Shown: positions 1 through 5,337 of the stretch, piece by piece
How the letters are laid out: every line of letters begins with the position of its first letter
Position numbering within the stretch: position 1 is the first letter of the stretch
Assembly: GCA_020853175.1 (NCBI GenBank)
Contig: JADYZK010000050.1
Location: 1-5,337, forward strand
Length of the DNA stretch: 5,337 nt
Direction of reading: 5' to 3'
Source of the DNA: Bacteroidales bacterium
GTDB taxonomy: Bacteria; Bacteroidota; Bacteroidia; Bacteroidales; F082
Notes under the pieces: generated by a model
The model's input: only the letters and a program-made list of their open reading frames with translations
The model's database searches: none
What the model was told of the DNA's origin: nothing
Program-made: the position numbers and the translations under genes

Positions 1-10
1 ACGATGATGC

Positions 11-1687
11 TTAAAAAAGCAATTTGATACCGCCTAAAAGTTGAAGGCCTTGAACAGGATAGTTGTAAAAACGCTCATAGCGGTTATTCAATATATTGTT
101 GCCTTGCACGAAAACGGAAAATTGTTCGGTGAAACGGTAGGTGGCTTCCATATTGAGGTCAACAAGAGGTTTTAAGCGGATGGGTTTAAAAAGCGTTTCG
201 GCCTTACCAGCTGCAAAGCGTTCGCCAAGCGCAATGACTTCAGTCTCAAAGCTCCATTGCGCGTTCAATCGGTAGTTCACACTCCATTTGGCTTCAAATT
301 CAGGCTTGTGCCAAGCTTTCAGCAAGGTTTCGGTTTCATACCGATCGAAGTTCATGCGCAAGCGCGATTGCCATTGATTGTTATAATGATAAGAGGCTTC
401 AACGGCAAAACCTAAACGCTGATAATTGTCAAAAACAAGGTCTAAGTAGTTGTTGAATAAGGTGTTGGTTTCAGTAATTACAAATGAACCATTGTCGGTT
501 TCTTGGTAAGTGAAACCCAAATGAAGATCGAGGCGTGGGATGACACTTGTTTTTATTCCGGTTTGGAAAAGTTTTTTGGTGTTGCTGAAATAATGGTGAT
601 TAGCGGTCTTCAAGAAAGGGTTTTCCAAAGTCAGGCTGTTGGTGGTTTGTTCTTCAGATTTACCGCTAAAGCCAGCATACAACTCCACTTGGTTATCGAA
701 AATATACAGTTTCCCTGTGAGTTCGGGGTGTACAAACACCTCGGATTTGTTGTCCACTGCAACGGAGAAGTCCAGTCCTGCCCGCAGTTCATAAAAACTG
801 CCGGTCAATTGCAAATAAGGTCGGGCGTAGAGCCAAATGGTCTGACGGTTGATCAAGCTATCGCCGCCCGAAACAAAGCTGGCCTTAAAGTCGAGACCGG
901 TGAGCTGTGTTCCGTCATAATTGAACCAGTCATAGTATTTTTGAAGCTGGCCACTCAAGGCCACTTGATGCTCGTATTGCGAATATTTATCGGAAAAATA
1001 GCTGTATTTAACTCCAAAAACATGATGTAAATAGTTCACGTTGTTATAGTTGCTGCTCAATTGCGATTGTAAGTTAAGACGTTGGTAGTGTTGTAAGAGG
1101 GCGTCTTTGTTGATGCTCGTTTCAGGAAAATCAGCCGGTTTGAAGCCGTAATAATGCAATTGATCGAAACTGTAATCGGCTTCGGTAGAAAGGATATAGT
1201 CGTTGAAAGTATTTTGTATGCCGATGTCAAGTTTGTTTTTCATCCAGGTGGAGGGGGCGTAATCGCGCACATTCACCCATGAAGAGTGGTGTTTAAGGCC
1301 AAAATTGAATAAGGTGCTTTTGGACAAGGCCGAATGGTGTTGAAAAAGAAACAAAGGGCTGAGGTTGGTGCCAAAACCGGCTTTGAGGTAGTTGCGAAAG
1401 GTAGATTTTTTTTCATCGGTACGTACCGTGGAGGCTGCAATAAGCGGGGCTTCGTTTTTAAGCGACAAGGGCTTTTGCAGGTTGCTGAAATTGACCTCAC
1501 CAATCTCAAAATCGTTGTTTTTTTCTTCTGGATTGAGGTTAATTTTGGTTGCTTCGCGAAGATTGGGCTGAAAGCTGCCTACAATGGTCACCTTTTCGTT
1601 GTGGCTTTGAGCCCACGTTATAGCTGGAAGGGTGATGGCTGAAAGGATAATCAATGCTATTAAAGGATAGGTTTTCAGCTTATTCAT
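11..1687 (-). CDS. TonB-dependent receptor-like outer-membrane beta-barrel protein without a plug domain
   Basis: This gene encodes a predicted outer-membrane beta-barrel of 558 residues. Residues 1-26 form a Sec signal peptide: a Lys-containing n-region, a hydrophobic core (LIALIILSAITL) and a likely cleavage site TWA|QS. A non-barrel segment follows at about 27-97, starting VTIVGSFQPNLREATKI. From about residue 98 (NYLKAGFGTNLSP) the protein is alternating amphipathic strands with aromatic girdles. The C-terminus (QGNNILNNRYERFYNYPVQG, then GGIKLLF) matches the last strands of TonB-dependent receptors and ends in Phe, as expected of a BAM-recognised barrel. Receptors of this superfamily are usually 700-1000 aa with a plug of about 150 residues; no plug fits here. 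The ATG at 1687 was chosen because it gives a standard signal peptide. An in-frame ATG at 1720 would add 11 residues (MKTLHQNYYTR) and sits only 13 bases after the TPR stop codon. The gene is cotranscribed with the TPR gene. That it is an outer-membrane barrel is strongly supported; the ligand, and whether TonB is involved, are unknown. Confidence 0.85.
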   Translation of the reverse strand: MNKLKTYPLIALIILSAITLPAITWAQSHNEKVTIVGSFQPNLREATKINLNPEEKNNDFEIGEVNFSNLQKPLSLKNEAPLIAASTVRTDEKKSTFRNYLKAGFGTNLSPLFLFQHHSALSKSTLFNFGLKHHSSWVNVRDYAPSTWMKNKLDIGIQNTFNDYILSTEADYSFDQLHYYGFKPADFPETSINKDALLQHYQRLNLQSQLSSNYNNVNYLHHVFGVKYSYFSDKYSQYEHQVALSGQLQKYYDWFNYDGTQLTGLDFKASFVSGGDSLINRQTIWLYARPYLQLTGSFYELRAGLDFSVAVDNKSEVFVHPELTGKLYIFDNQVELYAGFSGKSEEQTTNSLTLENPFLKTANHHYFSNTKKLFQTGIKTSVIPRLDLHLGFTYQETDNGSFVITETNTLFNNYLDLVFDNYQRLGFAVEASYHYNNQWQSRLRMNFDRYETETLLKAWHKPEFEAKWSVNYRLNAQWSFETEVIALGERFAAGKAETLFKPIRLKPLVDLNMEATYRFTEQFSVFVQGNNILNNRYERFYNYPVQGLQLLGGIKLLF

Positions 1688-1733
1688 TCTTGTATAATAA
1701 TTCTGATGAAGGGTTTTCATGGAGGTGTTGTTT

Positions 1734-4727
1734 TTATTGGAGCATGGATAATTTTCTGGCCGCTTCGTCGCGCAAGTCGCTCCCTTTATAATTTTCCACA
1801 ATGCTCTTCAAAGTTTCTTTGGCTTGAAAAATATTGTTGTTTTTCACGTAAATATCGGCCAGTAAAATAAAACCTTTGGCCACCCAATACTCATAGCGGC
1901 GGTACTTTTCGGAAAGGTCGAAAATTTGATTTTCCGCATCGTCGAGGTAGCCTTTGTTGAAGTTGATGCGTGCCATAAGATAATAAGCCTCAGCACCTAA
2001 AACATCATTTTCGGTTTTTTGTACTTCCGAAAATTGTTTTTTTGCACCCTCTAAATCATTGGTTTCAAACATTGATTTTCCGGCAATGTAATGTGCTTGA
2101 CGGATTTGTTTTGGACCCGCGTTGCTGTTGTTCAGTAGTTTTTCGGAGTAACCGATGGCATCAGTATATTTTTTATTGAAGTAACTGCATTTCATCATGC
2201 CTTCGAGGGCTTCAATTTTTTGAAGGGGCTGATCAGTCAAACTAAAGAGTTGCTCGTAGTATTTTTGCGCTTCGGGGTACTTTTCGTTGTCGTAATAAAT
2301 CCTCGCGGCTTCGAGCAAAGCTTCCTCCATATAGGGGTTGTTGGCCGATTGAATCACGATGTTAAAATGGCTCAGAGCCTCATCTTTTTCGTTCGGTAAC
2401 TTGATTTTTGCCAGATAGTAATGCGCACTCACCGCGTTGCTGCCTTGCGGATAATTTTTAAGATAGCCTTCCAATGCTTGGCGGGCTTCGGGTAAACGGT
2501 TTTCGTTATAAAAGTTTTCGCCTGTGGTAAAGGTCAATGATTCTTGCTCGTTGTTGCTGAGCTCGCCAAAGCCTAATTTTTTGGTGAGTTTAAAATAAGC
2601 GTCTATGTTGTTCGACTCCATGAAAATGACTTTGAGGGTGTTCAAAGCCTCGCGGGCATCGGGCGTTCCCGGATAACTTTCGGCCACTTTTTGAAGGGCG
2701 GTGATGGCCTCATCGGTTTGGTTGTTGTTGAAATAGATAAAACCAATTTTGAGTTGGGCTTCGCGGGCATACACCGATCGTGGTCTTTCACGCACCAATT
2801 TGTCGAAACTGCTGATGGCACTGCGTTGATCGTTCATGACCAAGTGGGTAGCTCCAATCTCATACAAAGCCTGGTCGTAATAAATGGATTGGTTGAAACG
2901 CTTCACAATTTGATCGAGTTGGGCTATTTTTTGGTTGTGCTGACCCAAAGCGCCATACGCTAAACCACTTTGGTAAAGGGCGTAATCGGTTTGTTGCTGT
3001 CCTGCGTTGATCACATTTTTATAGGCTTCGATGGCTTTTGTGTATTCACGGCCTATAAAATGGCAGTCGCCCACCCGACACCAGCTGTCGGTTTTAAGTT
3101 GCGGCTGATCGGCCAAGGGCTTTTCGAGGTATTGCTTAAAGGAGGCCAAAGCCGGGCCATATTGTGTCAACTGAAAATAACTGTAAGCTAAGTTGTAATG
3201 AGCCAATGGTTTAAGAGGAGATTTTGAGGCAGCGCGATGGGCCATAAATTGTTTGTAAAACCTTTGGGCATCCACATAGTTTTTTTTGCGGTAATAGGCT
3301 TCGGCAGTCCAAAACAAAGCAGCCGCATTGTTTTCACCGCTTCCGGAAGGATTTACTTTGGCAAAATAGACAATGGCTTGGTCAAACTGACTTTCGTTGA
3401 AAAGGTCGGTGGCCAAGGAGAAAACGAGTTTTTCATAAACGGCTTGTAGCTTGGGGTCGTTTTTTTTGTTGGTTTCGAGCGATTCTAAAGCAGCATCATA
3501 ATTTTTTGTGGTAAGATAATGCTGAACAAGAAGTTGTTGTGCCTCATTCATTAAAGCCGATTTGGGATTTGCAGTGATAAACTCTTGTAGCAAAACCGTT
3601 GCTTCATTGTAATTGTCGCTGCCAATTTCTAAGCTCAATCGGGCGTAGTTCATCAAAGCATCATGGCTGATTTCGGTATCAGATTTGTTTTTGAAAGCAC
3701 TTAAAAACGCTTGTCGTGCAAAAATCTTTTGATCGGTTTTGAGGTAACATTGCGCAAGAAAGTAGGCTGCACTTTGATCGAGGCTGTCGTTGGAGTTGTT
3801 TATTTTTTGAAAAACTGCTGCCGCATCTTTGTAATTTCCGGTTTCATAATAGATCATAGCCTTTTGGTACTCATCAATGCGGCTGAGCTGACCGCGATGC
3901 TGTTTTTCGAGTTGGTTGTAAAACTCCAAAGCAATGGCACTTTCACCATTTTTATAGGCGGCATCGGCCAGCAATGGAAGTACTTCCGCCCGTTTTTTGG
4001 TGTCTGATTTAAGTAGAATTTCTTTTCCTTTATCATTCACCAAACCGTAATCGCCTCTGCGATAGGCCATTTGAAGTTCATAATAGGGAATAATTTTTTT
4101 GTATTGCGCGATGTGTCTGATGGATTGAAAGGCGGCTTCGGCCTTTTGATCTTCATTCATGGTATAATAAAGATGCCCTAAGTAGTAATGAGAAGCATTG
4201 CGAAAAGGACTTTCTGATTTGGTGGCTTCCTCAAAAGAGAGCACGGCTTCCTCGATGTTGTTTTGTTTCATCAAACAAAAACCTTTTTTGTAATCCAGCT
4301 CTGCCTTTTCAAAAGAAGGAAGTTGATCTGTATCCACTTTGTTGAAGGCCTCAAGAGCTTTGGAGTACCGTTTTTCCTCAAATTGAACCCTTCCTTCGAG
4401 AAATTTCATGCGTGCCGACCATTGGCTGCTGCGGTGTTGCCGCCCAAAATCATCAATTTTTTCAGCAGCATCCTGGTCGTTTAATTGCACCGCGCAAAGG
4501 GCATCATAGTAGGCCAAATCACTGCGTGTGACTTCGCTCAAATGGCCGTCATGCCTTTGTATTTGGTTGATTTTGAACCTCGCTGCACCATATTGTTCTT
4601 TTTGAATCAGCTCAATACTTTCGCGAAGCATGCTGTTGCTTGCATCGAAATAGATTTGCTGCTGCGAAAAAGCGGAAAATGAAAACAAAAGAAGAAAGGA
4701 AAAAAAAGTCGGTAGGTTAATTCTCAT
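1734..4727 (-). CDS. Large exported tetratricopeptide-repeat (TPR) protein
   Basis: This gene encodes a 997-residue protein. Residues 1-21 are a signal peptide (MRINLPTFFSFLLLFSFSAFS, predicted cleavage before QQQ). No lipobox Cys is present, so it should be a soluble periplasmic or envelope-associated protein, not a lipoprotein. Nearly all of the rest is helical TPR repeats, roughly two dozen. Clear units lie at about 106-133, 142-172, 286-309, 431-458, 469-494, 508-533, 618-645, 655-685, 767-793, 802-828, 877-904 and 949-978. They show the usual pattern of small and aromatic residues (for example YYETGNYKDAAAVFQKI and AYYRKKNYVDAQRFYKQF). No catalytic domain is visible. TPR solenoids bind proteins, so a scaffold or assembly role is inferred. 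The reading frame is open up to an ATG at 4790, but the ATG at 4727 was chosen: it starts the signal peptide directly, and a -7 promoter element at 4749-4756 lies inside the longer frame. An ATG at 4736 would add three residues. The barrel gene follows in the same operon. The family assignment is firm; the function is unknown. Confidence 0.92.
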   Translation of the reverse strand: MRINLPTFFSFLLLFSFSAFSQQQIYFDASNSMLRESIELIQKEQYGAARFKINQIQRHDGHLSEVTRSDLAYYDALCAVQLNDQDAAEKIDDFGRQHRSSQWSARMKFLEGRVQFEEKRYSKALEAFNKVDTDQLPSFEKAELDYKKGFCLMKQNNIEEAVLSFEEATKSESPFRNASHYYLGHLYYTMNEDQKAEAAFQSIRHIAQYKKIIPYYELQMAYRRGDYGLVNDKGKEILLKSDTKKRAEVLPLLADAAYKNGESAIALEFYNQLEKQHRGQLSRIDEYQKAMIYYETGNYKDAAAVFQKINNSNDSLDQSAAYFLAQCYLKTDQKIFARQAFLSAFKNKSDTEISHDALMNYARLSLEIGSDNYNEATVLLQEFITANPKSALMNEAQQLLVQHYLTTKNYDAALESLETNKKNDPKLQAVYEKLVFSLATDLFNESQFDQAIVYFAKVNPSGSGENNAAALFWTAEAYYRKKNYVDAQRFYKQFMAHRAASKSPLKPLAHYNLAYSYFQLTQYGPALASFKQYLEKPLADQPQLKTDSWCRVGDCHFIGREYTKAIEAYKNVINAGQQQTDYALYQSGLAYGALGQHNQKIAQLDQIVKRFNQSIYYDQALYEIGATHLVMNDQRSAISSFDKLVRERPRSVYAREAQLKIGFIYFNNNQTDEAITALQKVAESYPGTPDAREALNTLKVIFMESNNIDAYFKLTKKLGFGELSNNEQESLTFTTGENFYNENRLPEARQALEGYLKNYPQGSNAVSAHYYLAKIKLPNEKDEALSHFNIVIQSANNPYMEEALLEAARIYYDNEKYPEAQKYYEQLFSLTDQPLQKIEALEGMMKCSYFNKKYTDAIGYSEKLLNNSNAGPKQIRQAHYIAGKSMFETNDLEGAKKQFSEVQKTENDVLGAEAYYLMARINFNKGYLDDAENQIFDLSEKYRRYEYWVAKGFILLADIYVKNNNIFQAKETLKSIVENYKGSDLRDEAARKLSMLQ

Positions 4728-4748
4728 ACAAAGCATTGATTTTGGCTG

Positions 4749-4756
4749 CAAAGTTA
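4749..4756 (-). promoter_or_regulatory. Bacteroidota-type -7 promoter element for the TPR-barrel operon
   Basis: On the minus strand this reads TAACTTTG, an exact match to the Bacteroidota primary-sigma -7 consensus TAnnTTTG. Transcription would start about 4-7 bases downstream, near 4742-4745, giving a leader of only about 15-18 bases before the ATG at 4727. No TTG/TTTG -33 element is found at the usual 17-23 base spacing (that stretch is CT-rich), so activity rests on the -7 match and its position. The leader has no Shine-Dalgarno sequence, which is normal in this phylum. Confidence 0.55.
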
Positions 4757-4821
4757 CGATTTGATGATGAAAAAGGAGTTTTTCATGCAACCTTATTGAA
4801 ACGAAGCGATAGCGCAGTTAT

Positions 4822-4837
4822 TGTAAAAATGTAAAAA
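4822..4837. repeat. Tandem 8-bp direct repeat in the intergenic spacer
   Basis: Two abutting copies of TGTAAAAA lie at 4822-4829 and 4830-4837. The second copy overlaps a small palindrome, ATGT-AAAA-ACAT (4829-4840). The repeat is about 65 bp upstream of the TPR operon's -7 element. It could be an upstream A-tract or a protein-binding site, but AT-rich spacers produce such patterns by chance. The rest of the spacer (4757-4893) holds no gene, only a weak 7-bp inverted repeat, TTTCAAT/ATTGAAA, at 4859-4865 and 4880-4886. Confidence 0.3.
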
Positions 4838-4893
4838 CATTGCACTGTCTTCACTTGATTTCAATGCAGTTGAACATGGATTGAAAGCGTGTT

Positions 4894-4930
4894 AAAAAAA
4901 CAGGTCGGCCACTGGCCGACCTGTTTTTTA
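4894..4930 (-). terminator. Rho-independent terminator of rnpB
   Basis: A perfect GC-rich 10-bp stem, CAGGTCGGCC/GGCCGACCTG (4901-4910 and 4914-4923), has a 3-base loop. It is flanked by A and T tracts that extend the pairing to 16 bp. Read on the minus strand, the hairpin is followed by seven T residues (4900-4894), the classic intrinsic terminator. It begins where the RNase P RNA ends, so it terminates rnpB and insulates the TPR operon. The structure is symmetric, with six T residues on the plus strand too, so it could act in both directions, although no plus-strand gene is seen here. Confidence 0.93.
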
Positions 4931-5303
4931 CAGCATCATAAGCAGGATTCTGTACTATGTTGTCATTTATCTGGGTCTTCCGTCACCGAAAGACTCTAGC
5001 AACCTACCCACCGACTTAAACGGGCCGCTTTTTCACACCGATCAACGGTGCATCGCCGGCATATTTGGTCTTGCAGCTCATAAGGTTTACCCGCTTTGCA
5101 AGTCGCCTTGCACTGCCGTGAGCTCTTACCTCACGTTTTCACCCTTACCCGAAGGGGACGAATCCCTTTCAGGCGGTCGTTTTCTGTGGCACTTGCTGTC
5201 AACTTACTTTTTCAGTAAATTGCCTTCCCGTTAAGAAGTATGATGCCCTGCGCTGTCCTGACTTTCCTCGACATCTTGCAATGCCGCGACAACTGTTGCT
5301 GTA
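4930..5303 (-). ncRNA. rnpB: RNase P RNA component, bacterial class A
   Basis: This is the catalytic RNA of RNase P, which removes 5' leaders from precursor tRNAs together with the small protein RnpA (not in this window). Conserved landmarks appear in order on the minus strand: GAGGAAAGTC (5269-5260), CCACAGAAAACGACCGCC, GGTAAGGGTGAAAACGTGAG, GGTAAGAGCTCAC, AGACCAAATA, GTGGGTAGGTTGCTAGAG, AGATAAATGAC and ACAGAATCCTGCTTAT near the 3' end. The ends were set by helix P1: ACAGCA at 5302-5297 pairs with TGCTGT at 4935-4930, and TTT/AAA just outside can extend it to nine pairs. P4 forms from AAGTCAGGA (5264-5256) and TCCTGCTT (4947-4940) with the expected bulged T. The length of about 374 nt is typical of class A (E. 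coli is 377). The promoter lies just upstream and the terminator directly downstream. The exact ends could move by a few bases. Confidence 0.97.
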
Positions 5304-5308
5304 AAGCG

Positions 5309-5316
5309 CAAAAATA
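5309..5316 (-). promoter_or_regulatory. Bacteroidota-type -7 promoter element for rnpB
   Basis: On the minus strand this reads TATTTTTG, matching the Bacteroidota consensus TAnnTTTG. The predicted start, about 4-7 bases after the final G, falls at 5302-5305. That is exactly where helix P1 places the 5' end of the RNase P RNA. The -33 element would lie at or beyond the window edge (about 5335 and above) and cannot be judged. A TTG at 5332-5330 is only 13 bases upstream of the -7 element, too close to be a good -33 element. Confidence 0.65.
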
Positions 5317-5337
5317 CAACATTTTAAAGCAATGCAG

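Noticed and set aside
503..1030. Plus-strand open frame of 175 codons opposite the barrel gene
   Set aside because: It is antisense to a well-supported outer-membrane barrel gene, has no recognisable domain and no promoter-like element before it. It looks like a shadow frame.
1273..1642. Plus-strand frame 1334-1642 and minus-strand frame 1273-1509 overlapping the N-terminal half of the barrel gene
   Set aside because: Both lie wholly within the barrel coding sequence in other frames and show no protein-family features.
1721..1727. GGAGGTG on the plus strand, a perfect Shine-Dalgarno-like sequence
   Set aside because: It faces away from every gene here and no plus-strand coding frame begins suitably after it. 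Chance is the simplest explanation.
2691..4682. Several plus-strand open frames of 65-98 codons opposite the TPR gene, and a 60-codon minus-strand frame at 3854-4036
   Set aside because: The TPR repeats are continuous through all of these positions in the main frame. The small frames are shadows of that coding sequence.
1734..4727. BamD-like or CpoB-like identity for the TPR protein
   Set aside because: Those proteins are about 250 residues with few TPRs, and BamD is a lipoprotein. This protein has about four times the length and no lipobox, so only a general TPR assignment is justified.
4770..4800. Plus-strand AAGGAG followed by ATG and a four-codon frame ending in TGA
   Set aside because: It is too short to support as a gene or leader peptide. 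No plus-strand gene follows; the next element is the rnpB gene on the opposite strand.
4930..5303. A tmRNA, riboswitch or other structured RNA instead of RNase P RNA
   Set aside because: The ordered class A RNase P motifs, P1 and P4 pairing and length identify rnpB. No tRNA-like ends or tag-peptide frame are seen.
1..5337. CRISPR array, insertion sequence, phage genes or defence system
   Set aside because: No spaced direct repeats, terminal inverted repeats, transposase, integrase or nuclease motifs were found on either strand.

Overview
The window looks like chromosomal DNA from a member of the Bacteroidota (Bacteroidetes). The evidence is: two start-proximal elements matching the phylum's TAnnTTTG -7 promoter motif; genes with no Shine-Dalgarno sequence; exported proteins whose predicted mature ends begin with Gln; a class A RNase P RNA whose P4 helix carries CAGGA/TCCTG in place of the common CCGGG/CCCGG; and a large TPR protein directly followed by a TonB-receptor-like barrel that lacks a plug. 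The genus cannot be named from this sequence. All recognised genes are on the minus strand.

Read in the direction of transcription (high to low coordinates), rnpB comes first at about 5303-4930. It has its own -7 promoter element at the window edge and ends in a near-perfect rho-independent terminator at 4894-4930. A spacer of about 140 bp follows, containing a small tandem 8-mer. Next is a promoter element at 4749-4756 and a large exported TPR-repeat protein (4727-1734, 997 aa). Forty-six bases later (or 13, with an alternative start) is a 558-residue outer-membrane beta-barrel protein (1687-11) that resembles the barrel half of a TonB-dependent receptor. It stops 10 bases from the window edge, so anything further downstream is not visible.

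The TPR gene and the barrel gene are almost certainly one transcription unit. The likely picture is a periplasmic or envelope-associated TPR solenoid made together with an outer-membrane barrel, possibly as a scaffold or assembly factor and its membrane partner. The substrate and process are not evident from sequence. rnpB is an unrelated housekeeping RNA, insulated by its terminator. There is no CRISPR array, mobile element, tRNA or phage-like gene in the window. The most distinctive material is the TPR plus plugless-barrel pair and some structural details of the RNase P RNA.
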